Part shown: one piece after another, positions 43,127 through 53,493 of the stretch | Layout: each line of letters starts with the position of its first letter | Position numbering within the stretch: the stretch's first letter is position 1 | DNA from: Haemonchus contortus | Lineage: Eukaryota; Nematoda; Chromadorea; Rhabditida; Trichostrongylidae | Assembly (NCBI GenBank): GCA_000469685.2 | Contig: LS997565.1 | Coordinates: 29,000,145 to 29,064,144 of the forward strand | DNA: 64,000 nucleotides | Reading direction: 5' to 3' | Translations under genes and position numbers: made by a program | The notes under the pieces: generated by a model | Databases searched by the model: none | Seen by the model: the letters and a program-made list of their open reading frames with translations, nothing else | What the model was told of the DNA's origin: nothing

Positions 43127-44344
43127 CTTATTTATTTATTTATTTATTAAACTCTTACAATACTGCTACTAATTCATGGTCAACCGACGGTTTGCGACGG
43201 ATTAATCCGTCGCAAAGCGTCGCTTCCCCATAACTTCTGCTAAAGTGCTCCAATGAAGCTGTAAGTAAGACCATTGGGAAGCTTTTCTCGTAAAGAATCC
43301 AAATATATAATAATATTCTGGTTTTCTCGAATTTTTCGCCTTCCTTTTCGGGAAAAACGAAAATTGAGTCTCTCAGCACCTGGGGTGTTACTTGCGGATA
43401 TGACCGCGTCGTAAACCCTCCACTTCAATTGAAAACATTGTTTCCGGTTCTTAAAAGGCCTGCATCGTGTTATAGTTGAGGAGAGCATAGAATCCTGATC
43501 ATTTTGATACCCTTCATGACATAATCTAAATATTTTCAGCTAAAAGCAGCAGTGCAAAGCAAATATCTAGCTTTTTAGACATTTATTGTTTCCTTGAGCC
43601 ATGTATTTCGTATGACGACCGTATGATTGCTTGTGGTTAACCCTGTCATGTCATGAATTTTTAATTTTTTTCAATTTTGCAACATCATTTTCATGGAGGT
43701 CAACGAGTGGGTGTTCGGCACCTGAGGTTCTTCCTGCAGATATAGCATAACCTTGAACTCTAAACTTCGATAGAAATCTTCATTCTGTGCTTTTAATGAC
43801 ATTTGGAATATGGAAACATGAAATCATGGTTGTTTTGATATTCCTAATGATACATTTCAAAAAATTCCAGCTGAAAACAGTGGTTTCAATGATCAACTTC
43901 TCGACAATTTGCTAGTTCATTTCAGAAGTGCACTTTCTCGGGAACGAATTATTCTGCATTTACTAAGACTTCCATTATGTGATCTGATATTCTGATAGTA
44001 GAAGGCTGAGTGTCCTACTTATCGGACTTGAGCTAATTGACCCCTCACCATCGATCTCTATTGGGCCATCGCCTTCGCTATTGCCCAGTCCATTTAAGAG
44101 TACGCCTGTTGACACATATTGATATGCAGCTGACAGAATGAAACGACCACATCATGATAAATACAGTTTCACTATGTATATGTTGTGTTGTGTTTTCACT
44201 TTGTATATGTTGTTTCACTTGTGCGGCCTTCCCATTTGACGTAAACTATGGGGCACTGACACTAGACACCGGTCAAATGAGCACAGAACAGCACACATTG
44301 CTTGCCGGCTTGCTTGCTTCGCCATTTGCAAGCGCTTTGTTCGA

Positions 44345-44420
44345 CTAAGGATCCGAACCCATATGGAATCCAGGTCAGGTGCAAACATGATGCAAATGCA
44401 CTACCGCTGCGCCATTGGCC
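44345..44420 (-). repeat. tRNA-like promoter module, left palindrome arm
   Basis: Minus-strand copy of the module described at 45185-45260: A-box-like TGGCGCAGCGG at 44404-44414 and B-box-like GGTTCGGATCC at 44349-44359. Confidence 0.55.
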
Positions 44421-44540
44421 GACTCAACATGTAAACATTTCAATCAACCATTCAGCAAGGGTTTGGGCTGGCTGCGGTAACAGTAGGAGAAGGTCGATCG
44501 ATTTCTGACAAGTAAGATCACGTTGCGACATGATTCACTC

Positions 44541-45065
44541 ACTATTTATCACACATCTATCACAATTCAAATATATATATATATATGTATGTATGTACAT
44601 ATATATGTTCGCCTGACTAATGGTTAATAGTGGAGCTAGTGACTTGACTTATCGATCTCCTTAGGACTCACTGTGTCTGCAAGGCCATGTTTTCTTGAGC
44701 CACGTGGGTGCAATCAACTCAAAGACGTCCTGTACTGTAGTTATATTCGACATTATCAAGGCAAACTATGCTGTAAGAAAGCCGAAATTTATAGTGTAAA
44801 GAAACGTCAGTTAAAGGGTAGAGTGGAAAGTTTATTAGACATGATACACGTCCCCTGATCGTATACATTCCGTAGCAAAGCTGAAAGAAATGGAAGCGTT
44901 GTAACCGTTGTAGTGATAGGAATGAGAGAATCATTCCTCTTTGAAAATGACCCTGAAACTGCAGGATCGTCTATAAAATTAAAAGTATTTGATTGGTCCA
45001 TCTCGTAATTAAATTTAATACTGTTTGTGTTTTGAGCACAATGTGAGTTTTTAATAAGACTATTA
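44541..45065 (+). repeat. Palindrome spacer, related to 53090-53493
   Basis: Begins with (AT)n/(GTAT)n microsatellite. It then shares, in inverted orientation with 53090-53493, ACTAATGGTTAATAGTGGAG, ACTCACTGTGTCTGCAAGGC and GCTGTAAG, and ends near a TGATTGGTCCATCTCGTAAT-type segment. Noncoding. Confidence 0.7.
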
Positions 45066-45184
45066 GTGAATCACATGTCGTAACGTGGCCTGACTTGTCA
45101 GAAATCGATTAGCCTTCTCCTACTGTCACCGCAGCCAGCCCAAACCCCTGCTGAATGGCTGGTAGAAATATTCACATGTCGAGT

Positions 45185-45260
45185 CGGCCAATGGCGCAGC
45201 GGTAGTGCATTTGCCTCAAGTTTGCACCTGACCTGGATTCGATATGGGTTCGGATCCTTA
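45185..45260 (+). repeat. tRNA-like promoter module, right palindrome arm
   Basis: TGGCGCAGCGG at 45192-45202 fits the Pol III A box and GGTTCGGATCC at 45247-45257 fits the B box with one change; the spacing is tRNA-like. No acceptor stem or CCA-ready end could be drawn, so it is a tRNA-derived promoter relic, not a tRNA gene. It is kept in both arms and recognisable, more degraded, at 55569. Confidence 0.55.
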
Positions 45261-46702
45261 GTCGAACAAAGCGCTTGCAAATGCTGAAACAACAGTGCTG
45301 TCAAGCAATGTGTGCTTCTCTGTGCTCATTTCACCGGTGTTTAGTGTCAGTGCCCCATAGTTTCCGTCTAATGGGAAGGGAGTACATGTTAAACAACATA
45401 TCCACCGTGAAAACGCAACACAACATATACACGGTGAAACATTATTCATCATAGCGTGGTCGTTCCATTCTGCCAGCTGTATACCAGTATGTGTCAACGG
45501 GTGGACTCGGCAATAGCCAAGGCGATGGGCCAATAGAGATCGATGGTGAGGGGTCAATTAGCTCAACGTCCGATAAGTAGGACACTCAGCCTTCTACTAT
45601 CAGAATATCAGATCACATAATGGAAGTCTTAGTAAATGCAGAATAATTCGTTCCCGTGAAAGTGCACTTCTGAAATGAATTAGCAAATTCTCGAAAAGTT
45701 GATCATTGAAACCACTGTTTTCAACTGAATTGTTCTGAATTCTATCATTACTATATCAAAATAACCATGATTTCATATATCCATATTCCAGATGTCCTAA
45801 AAAAACTCAGAATGAAGTTTTCTATTGAATTGGGGAATTTAAGGTTATGTTATATCTGCGGGAAGCACCTCAGGTGCTGAACGCTCACTCTTCGACCTCC
45901 ATGAAAATGATGCTGCAAAATTGAAGAAATTGAAAATCCTTGACATGACAGGATTCCCCACAAGCAATTATACGGTAGTCATACGAAATACATGGCCCAA
46001 AGAAACAATAAATGTCTAAAAAGCTAGATATTTGCTTTGCACTGCTGCTTTTAGCTGAAAATATTTAGATTATGTCATGAAGGGTATCAAAATGATCAGG
46101 ATTCTATGCTCTCCTCAACTATAACACGATGCAGGCCTTTTAAGAACCGGAAACAAAGTTTTCAATTGAAGTGGAGGGTTTACGACGCGGTCATATCCGC
46201 AAGTAACACCCCAGGTGCTGAGAGACTCAATTTTCGTTTTTCCCGAAAAGGAAGGCGAAAAATTCGAGAAAACCAGAATATTATTATATATTTGGATTCT
46301 TTACGAGAAAAGCTTCCCAATGGTCTTACTTACAGCTTCATTGGAGCACTTTAGCAGAAGTTATGGGGAAGCGACGCTTTGCGACGGATTAATCCGTCGC
46401 AAACCGTCGGTTGACCATGAATTAGTAGCAGTATTGTAAGAGTGCGCCCGGATGTGGCAGAAAGGAAACAAACAATAACATAGTAGAATGAACAAGTGCC
46501 GCTCACATAAAACTACGGCGGCTAGCACCAGGCAGTGAGAAAAAAGAAATAAAAGTTAAGAAAAGAACAGAATCAAATAAAAACCCAAAACAGAACAATG
46601 AAACTATGAGGCCACAACTCTATGAAAGGAGGAGACATTGCAAGTCACATCAAGTATGAACCCTCCTTAAAGCACGCTGGGGACGCAATGGAATAGTAGT
46701 AA

Positions 46703-47860
46703 TTATTCTTCTTCATTCAGATTGGCGCCAGCAAACAAGCGATTCTTGAATTCTTTTGCCAGAGCTAATTTAAAGCCTGAAGCTTTCCCAACCTTGAAAA
46801 AGTCTTCACTAATGTTATTCCAAGGAAGCACAGCTCTGCAAGAAAACGAACCTCTGTACGACGCACTATTAGGACCATCTAAGCAGAGCCTGTAGGGATG
46901 ACCTCTAGTGATGCTGGCGAACGGAGATACGCGAAACAGATCATAGAGCAAAATATCGGTTTCCTGGAATACAATTTTATACAAAAAGCCCAAATCGGCA
47001 ACTTTCCTCCGATCCTCTAACGTTAGTGCGTCAAGAAGGGTGAGGCGAGTCACATATGGCATTCTAGACAAACCTTTTCGAGCGAAGATCCTGTAGGTGA
47101 ATCGCTTCTGCACCTGTTCTCAATAAGAAATGCTTTGTACGGAGACCATACAGGCGTACAGTATTCGAGCAAAGGCCTCACATAAATGGCAAACAGTCTA
47201 AGAGGAGCTTAGGATCTCGAGTTTGGAAAGCACGCAATAAGAAATTAGAACGAAAGGTAGCTTTAGTTACCATTTCCGATATGTAACAATCAAAATCTAG
47301 GTTATCATCGTGAATGATACCAAGATCTCGAATGGAACTCGAGCGTTTGAGCGGGCAACCACTTAGTTTGAAGGTGATATCGGGATGGTTCTTACCCAAG
47401 CACATAATGGTTGATTTCTCTTTGAATATGTCAAGACCCCATCTTCGTGCCCATTCCTCCAAGGAGTTCAGCCCATCTTGTAGAAGCTCCGCATTGTTGA
47501 TAGTGAATAACTTGCTATCGTCAGCATACATGGAAATAAAGACACCAGGCGGGAGGATTGAAGGCAAATCGTTAACGTATAGCAGGAAATTAGGGGGCCG
47601 ATACAGCTACCCTGAGGAACTCCACTCGTAGTGGGGTACACATGAGACCTAACATCATTGATGATGATGGACTGAGACCTGTTGGACAAAAAGGAACGAA
47701 TAAAGCGCAGAAGACAACCACTTATACCGAAACATTCAGACTTTTTAAGCAACAGTGAGATCGGGATTGAATCAAAAGCTTTTCTGAAATCAACAAAACA
47801 TACCGACACGTAACTGCCTTTATCCAGCTCTTTATGCCAGTGGGGTGAAGTTGAAAGCAA
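46703..47860 (-). pseudogene. LINE ORF2: RT core and C-terminus
   Basis: Minus-strand frames in order: CFVDFRKAFDSIPISLLLKK (RT motif A), RSQSIIINDVRSHVYPTTSG with GVPQGS (motif B), YADDSKLF (catalytic YADD), EEWARRWGLDIFKEKSTIMC, then across a gap the C-terminal block VQKRFTYRIF-like, ending LAKEFKNRLFAGANLNEEE. This is the RT of a CR1/jockey-group LINE. One frameshift follows GPL and another lies near 47130-47180. The active-site residues themselves look intact. Confidence 0.85.
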
Positions 47861-48148
47861 GGCAGTAGTAGTGGGGCGTTTTTCGAGGAATCCGTGCTGA
47901 GCAGGATGCAGCAGATTTTTCTAGGTAGTTAGTGATGTGGGAACATAGAATTCTTCCCATCAAAAGCTTTTCTAAAATCAACAAAACATACCGACACGTA
48001 ACTGCCTTTATCCAGCTCTTTATGCCAGTGGGGTGAAGTTGAAAGCAAAGCAGTAGTAGTGGGGCGTTTAGTGAGAAATCCGTGCTGAGCAGGATGCAGC
48101 AGATTTTTCTAGGTAGCTAGTGATGTGGGAACATAGAATTCTTCCCAT
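47773..48148 (-). repeat. 188-bp tandem duplication inside LINE RT
   Basis: Units 47773-47960 and 47961-48148 are nearly identical (for example CAAAAGCTTTTCTGAAATCA against CAAAAGCTTTTCTAAAATCA). The duplication repeats the region leading into RT motif A, so the coding frame is disrupted by extra sequence. Confidence 0.92.
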
Positions 48149-49015
48149 GACTTTGCTGGTGCAGCAAGTCAGACAAATGGGTCGATAGTTCTCAGGCAAA
48201 TTTCGAGGGCCTTTTTTATGAACCGGTTTGACTAGTCCAATTTTCCAAATATCAGGGCATTTGCCCAACAACAGGAACCTGTTGAAAAGCAGAGTAAGTG
48301 GACTGGCTAGACCTATAGCGGCATTTTTGATAAATATGTAAGGAATTTCATCAGGTGAGGTTGAGTATCTGTTTGGCAGCTTACATAGCGAATTATAGAC
48401 AGACTCTGTGGAAATATCTACCCAGTCAAAGGTACGAGTGGGAGGGATAGCAGGGCTGGAAGGGACAAAAGGGCTTTTGTAAACCTCACGGAAAAACTCA
48501 GCAAACGCTTCCGCTTCGTCCCGATCCTCTCTCACAACCCTATTGTTGTGGAGGTCAGGGATTCCACGCGACACGTTTAATCTTTTATTACAATAATTGA
48601 AGAAACGTCGAAGATTTTTCTTTCTCGCCAACCTTTTTTCTTCTGCTGCAGCGAAATGAGCCACTGCACACTTGAGTTTACGAGCCCACTTATAGTACTT
48701 ACGACGACCATAGGTACTTAAATTAGCATAGATCCCATTAACTTTGGCACGTAGTCGAAGAATATTTCTCGGCATCGCAATTGCTTCAATACCAGATTTA
48801 ATCCTCAATATTGGAACATATCGTTGAATAAGGGAGTGGCAAACATCTACAAATTTTGAGTATGACTCAGCTGCAGTGCCCCCTCCTATGAGAGCCACCC
48901 AATCAATTTCACCCAGTTCCCTACAAATGCTTACAAAATCGCCCTTGGCAAAATTGGGGCGAGATCTATTCAACTGCGACCGAAAGGGGATAGGACTAGA
49001 CAATAAAACGCTCAC
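48068..49015 (-). pseudogene. LINE ORF2: linker and N-terminal RT
   Basis: Open for 315 codons. Contains a basic linker (AEEKRLARKKNLRRFFNYCN), then SPDEIPYIFIKNAA, PLTLLFNRFLLLGKCPDIWK, VKPVHKKG and NYRPICLT, the fingers region of LINE reverse transcriptases. It ends in an out-of-frame tail (SCSARISH) where an A-run near 48100 has shifted the frame; the correct continuation is recognisable in the next frame. Confidence 0.85.
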
Positions 49016-49750
49016 ACAGTAATGGTCGGAGGTGCTGAGGGGGGACGTAAAACTTCAACCCTTCCGACCAAGCTGGGGTCAGATGTAAGAACAATGTCAA
49101 GAATGTTCAGGCCAAGTGTGGGTTCTATTACTACCTGACTAAGGTCGAATGATGCACAAAAATCCACGAAGTTAGCTGAAGAGGCAGTGCTGATGTTCCC
49201 ACGATGACCTCGCGATGGCCAATCAATTAAGGGAAAGTTAAAGTCTCCCATGATCATTACGTGATTGGGACTCTTGAGGATGACAGCTGTCAAAAAGGCT
49301 ATAAGCTCACTAAAAGCATCATGACAACAAGACGGGCTTCTGTAAACAGTGGCCATCAGTATGGGATGGGAGCCGATAAGCATCTCTGCAATGACCACCT
49401 GACAATATTCAGAGAAGTTTCTAGTTGCAATGCACCTGTGGGATACACCCGTGCGAACTGCAACTAGAACACCACCTCCAGGCTTTTCACCCTCTCGGTC
49501 GCAGCGATAGATAGTATATTCTCCTTGGTGACTGAGGGTAGCGTCATGAATTTGATGTGGCTTACACCATGTTTCGGGTACGAGGACTGCGAACGGACCC
49601 CGCGCTAAGACTAAGTCAAAGTCAGCAACTTTATTGACTAAAGAACGAGCATCGAAGAGAAATAACTTATTTCGTATGGGTAACTTATTGGGGCACAGCC
49701 TACCCTGAGGCGAAGAAAGGGGCTGCTCCGGGCCCACTCTTATTCCCTAG
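49012..49750 (-). pseudogene. LINE ORF2: apurinic-type endonuclease
   Basis: Minus strand: FDARSLVNKVADF, VPETWC, YTIYRCDREGEKPGGGVLVA, MGDFNFPLIDW and LDIVLTSDP, the standard motif series of LINE endonucleases that nick the target. The final SDH motif is present (STSDHYCVSV) but in the neighbouring frame: a run of six G (49039-49044, + strand) marks a one-base shift. The catalytic residues all seem preserved, so the frameshift alone may inactivate it, or it may be a sequencing slip. No ATG is seen; a TAG lies just upstream. Confidence 0.85.
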
Positions 49751-49887
49751 CGAGATATGGAATTAACATACTTCCCTGATGAACTTAGATCAGATCCTTT
49801 GGTCGCCCCCCTAAGCCCACCACTTCTTGAGAAGGGTTCGGACGGACTCGAAGGAAGCTGATCAGCGGTCGTGTCGTTCAGCATAAG

Positions 49888-50410
49888 TCATGCTTTTACG
49901 CACATGAACATTCTGAAACGACGAAGTACGCAAATTACGGGAGTTAACCAGGGCACAAACCAAAGCTTCTTTGACGGTAAGACAACCTTTACCAGACGGG
50001 GTCGGTCTTCATTCAATTTGCCTAATCGATATATTTCGACTGCCCTGCATTCTAGGTTGAGAACATCAAATATAGCACAGACCTTGCTTTCCAAATCTTT
50101 CTGCCTAGCAGAGGGGGTAAGATCGGGCGGAGCTCCCGGCACACCAGATAGTACAATACTTCTAGATCTTTTACCAGACTGTATGCCTTCAGCTATCTCA
50201 TTAGGTATCTTGACAGTAAGTGCCATCACCATTTCCCTTATAACAGGATCTGTGCTGCTCAAGAATAGCACTCAGAATTTCAGCGACTGAGAATTTAGAA
50301 TAATCAGTCTGAACTGCACTAATACAACTAGTATCCTGATCCTGACTGGGAGTAACAGATTTTGCACTCTGAGATTCTTTGCCTTTTCTTAACCTTTGCC
50401 TGGTGAGCAT
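49888..50410 (-). pseudogene. LINE ORF1, frameshifted
   Basis: Starts with ATG at 50410 (MLTRQRLRKGKESQSAKSVT) and is shifted near 50250. It continues as RSIVLSGVPGAPPDLTPSAR, then DLESKVCAIFDVLNLECRAV, then EIYRLGKLNEDRPRLVKVVL. The latter half resembles the conserved RNA-binding-type segment found in ORF1 of many nematode and arthropod LINEs. Total length would be about 170 residues. Confidence 0.7.
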
Positions 50411-50668
50411 GATGTGGACTTTGTACTTTGACCCGGAGTCAATAATCAGTAGGAGCAACGCAACGAAAAATAAAACCGAAACAGGGTTTAAAAGAAGAAC
50501 CGACTCAAGAAAGCGACTCACGGAGACGGCAAGCACTCCACGAAGTAAAACGCGTCGAACTAGTACAGTTGAATAACAGATAAGAAGAAGTAGACTGCGA
50601 AATAAACAGCAAATCTCAAAACAGTGAGAACAGGCCTCGATGACACTGCCGCGCGCCACCACGGCAAT

Positions 50669-50742
50669 AGATCGACTCACGGCACTAGATCGACTCAACG
50701 GCATAAGATCGACTGACGGCACTAGATCGACTCAACGGCTCT
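50669..50742. repeat. Tandem 37-bp repeats at the LINE 5' end
   Basis: Two 37-bp units, each made of two related halves beginning AGATCGACTCACGGC or AGATCGACTCAACGGC. Short tandem repeats in the 5' UTR are a promoter arrangement known in other non-LTR retrotransposons; they mark the probable 5' end here. Confidence 0.8.
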
Positions 50743-51497
50743 AGACTTACTACATTATACTTACTTATAATACATTTAGCCGTGATAGAGTCCATAAAAC
50801 GGGAGTTGGTATCGTTGTACTCCTTAAGAACGCGTCTCCGTTTGGAACTAATTTCTAGAAGTCTTCTAGGGATGCGTATGAATTTTTACCCAAAAATATG
50901 ACTTTTTTATATATTTTATAACATTTTTTATTTTCTCCTGCACCACATCCTGTAATTAGCAAATTCCTCTCAACTAAGTAGCGCTATTGTTCCTCGCTCG
51001 ATAAATTGTACTGGGCAATTTCAATCCATACTAAGTGGGGTAACGAGAGACAGGTAAACCAAGTTTTATATGGCATATATTATCAAAACGTTAAAACATT
51101 TTACGGCTCTCCTATTCTCTAACAATCGAAATAGAGAAACCTTTCTCGGACTTTGGTTTCCATAATGCTCGCGGACTGTCACAGAAGTTAGGAAACGGCT
51201 CCCCTCAACGGCAGTGATCACATGCTCTTGGTTTCATTCACTTTGATTCTCCCATGACCGCTTGGAAAAGTGTTTGCCTTGTTGCAGCTTACTACCTTTG
51301 AAAACTACTAGATTGATGCGGATTGGTTAGATTGCTTTGCTAGTGCTTTCACAATTGATGAGATGTAATAACATTTTGTCAACATTTCCATGATACTACG
51401 GAGCGTTTTGCGCCAACTAGTACATTTGAGAATACTCCGGTAAGATTAGCATAAGCACGAGCTCCCACCGCACAACGCACTATCTGCGGGAATCTCC

Positions 51498-51690
51498 TAT
51501 ATATATAAGCTGTACCGGAGTTGCTGAAGGGATCGCCTTTTCCAGATCTTCAACGTTTGGACGCGGACGACGGACCACAACGCAAACTCACTCGCTCCTC
51601 GTCTATTCCTCGCATGTGCTTGCATTCCTATTTGTGAATAAAAAGTATAATTTCGCTCTCTGCTCCCACATCAGCGGGGCACGAATCACA
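51498..51690 (+). promoter_or_regulatory. Possible solo-LTR promoter and poly(A) module
   Basis: A TATA-box-like CTATATATATAAGC (about 51498) is followed some 130 bp on by AATAAA (51637-51642) and a TC-rich end (CTCTCTGCTCCCACA). The spacing resembles an LTR, but no second LTR, gag-pol or target duplication was found. Confidence 0.25.
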
Positions 51691-52018
51691 TTGAGCAGTT
51701 CCGGTGATCTCGGGTTAACTACCCACTGCCACTGGGTTCCGATGAATGATCGTGTTGACTCCCAATTAGTGTTCAGAAGGCGCCCCAAACAGCAACCAGA
51801 ATTTGATGCCGCAGTACGTTGTTTAGTTCTGCTGAGCGAATTACCTCAGCAATGAGTAGAGTGTTTTCAAAAATGTAATGTAATGGTAGAGAATACCATC
51901 GACAAGTACCATGATTGTTTCGAAAAGAAGATTCTGGACAATCGAACTCTTTTCGAGCATGATTGAAATACTTTTGTGCCATGTGAGGTTGTTAGGTGGA
52001 ACAATTTATTTAACCAAC

Positions 52019-52056
52019 GGCCTGACGTTTCGACACAATCGTCTCCTTCAAAGGCC
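52019..52056 (-). ncRNA. Hammerhead-ribozyme-like motif
   Basis: Minus strand: GGCCT, TTGAAGG, A, GACG-ATTG-TGTC, GAAAC, GTC, AGGCC. The outer stem GGCCU/AGGCC is perfect, stem II is near perfect, and GAAACGUC is the canonical minimal stem III with cleavage site. The core departs from CUGANGA at its first base and near its end. The flank GTTCCACCTAACAACCTC is shared with 36338-36375. Likely the end of an old Penelope-type or retrozyme-like element. Confidence 0.5.
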
Positions 52057-53089
52057 CAAATGCAACTCGAAATGATTTGCACAATATCCAATAAGCGCGT
52101 TATCTTCCCTGATTAAAAGTATTTCAATTCATAAAAAACTACGCCGAGGTTGAAGCAAAAGAGAAGTTGGAGTCTTCTCAAGCAGTTCCGGTTTATAGGC
52201 TCCTGCATCAAAGACAAAATGGGTATCCCGGGTTCGATCAGAGGTAATGGCTGCACAGTAATAGAGATAAGCTGAAGTAGAGCATCTAAATTATCACTCC
52301 ATTCCTTCTGTTTTTGCGAAATGCTTCCCCAGATTGTCAATAAAGTTTGGTTCGGTATAGCATAACATTTAGAGGACTTTTCTGGGTTTCTATCGAATCG
52401 GAGGCTCCTTTTCGTTGGAAAATGTCTTTCGTAACTCCATTGCCGAAGAAAGCGTTTAGGTCTAAGGAATCGTGGCTAAGCACTACTACTTTCTCTGCAG
52501 AGACCCTAAGAATTTCAAGAAAGACGCCGTGGAGCGCACATATACAGTCAGAGCATTTTTAACTTGATATATCACATTTCTTTTTCCTGAACAGTATTAC
52601 CTTCCTACGTCTATTTTTTGGTCTCTGATAGATATGGATGGTTACATCCTTTCTTTTTAATGTTTTCACTTCTGTATATGTTGGTTTTTATTATGGCAGT
52701 TATTCAGTTTTTCTTTTTCTCATTTCCTTTATATCCCTTATACAATCCTTCGGAATTTTGACCTATTATGTTTAACGTTGTTGTATCTTTTGTTATCCCT
52801 TACTCTACTGATGAGCGCGGAAGGCTTTCATTCTCAAGTTTGCCTTACGCCTAGGGTACAAGCCAAGCGGAAGTCGAACTAAGTCTTTGATCTATCTAAC
52901 ACCTCTTCCCCTCAATTTGAATATATTTGTTTTAAATGCCAACATTTATAGTAATTCATTGAAAATATAATATTATCAATATTTAGTAGCTTGAGGGAAA
53001 CCCGACGCTATAGGGTATTAGTACCTATCACAGGGGTTTTTATAAATTTGCTCTTTCGCATTAGTCATTTTAATACATCATTCCACATC

Positions 53090-53493
53090 TCTCAAAACAC
53101 AAATACAATTATATTTAATTACAAGATGGACCAATTACTTGAGGGTCAGTTCCAGAAAGGCGGTAATTATCTCATTCCTATCGACTGGTTACAACGCTTG
53201 CATTACTTTTAGCTTTGCTATTGAATGTGTACGATCAGGGAACATGTATCATTCCTAATACACATTTTCCATTCAAGCCTTTTACTGACGTTCCTTTACA
53301 CTAAAAATTTTTGCTTACTTACAGCATAATTTGCTTTGATAATGACGAATATACCTACAGTACAAGGCGCCTTCTCATAGGTTGCGCTCATGGGGCTCAA
53401 GAATACATGGCCTTGCAGACACAGTGAGTCCGATCGATAACGAGGGGTCAAGTTACTAGCTCCACTATTAACCATTAGTCAGTCGAACATATA
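53090..53493 (-). repeat. Repeat related to palindrome spacer
   Basis: Inverted relative of 44560-45060: shares GCCTTGCAGACACAGTGAGT, CTCCACTATTAACCATTAGT and AATTACAAGATGGACCAAT-type segments in the reverse order. Confidence 0.7.

Larger units (their letters stand above)
43151..46443. mobile_element. 3.3-kb palindromic element
   Basis: Left arm 43151 to about 44540, right arm about 45066 to 46443, spacer about 525 bp. The outer 350 bp of the arms are almost identical (paired positions sum to 89594), while inner parts are clearly more diverged, with indels. Near each end sits a perfect 26-bp palindrome containing GCGACGGATTAATCCGTCGC. The arms have open frames of 74 and 82 codons only because of the palindrome; no protein motif is visible. 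A rearranged third copy of one arm lies at 55473-55955. Probably a fold-back DNA element. No target duplication was seen. Confidence 0.85.
43127..50742 (-). mobile_element. CR1/jockey-type non-LTR retrotransposon (LINE)
   Basis: On the minus strand: 5' tandem repeats (50742-50669), ORF1 (from 50410), ORF2 with APE endonuclease and reverse transcriptase, a 3' UTR and an (AATA)n tail that appears on the + strand as TTTATTTATTTATT at 43127-43150. The 3' UTR is split by the palindromic element 43151-46443, leaving only a few bases plus the tail beyond it. Excluding that insertion the element is about 4.3 kb, a normal length. Frameshifts in both ORFs and a 188-bp duplication make it inactive, yet long open blocks remain, so it decayed fairly recently. 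Confidence 0.88.
50743..53089. other. Mostly unrecognised
   Basis: Apart from an LTR-like module (51498-51690) and a hammerhead-like relic (52019-52056), nothing recognised. Confidence 0.5.

Noticed and set aside
45185..45260. True tRNA gene
   Set aside because: No acceptor-stem pairing could be drawn and it lies in every copy of a mobile palindrome.
43155..46439. Duplicate 74- and 82-codon frames on both arms as a conserved small protein
   Set aside because: Identity is explained by the palindrome. No motif or initiation context, and the copy at 55740-55955 does not keep the frame.
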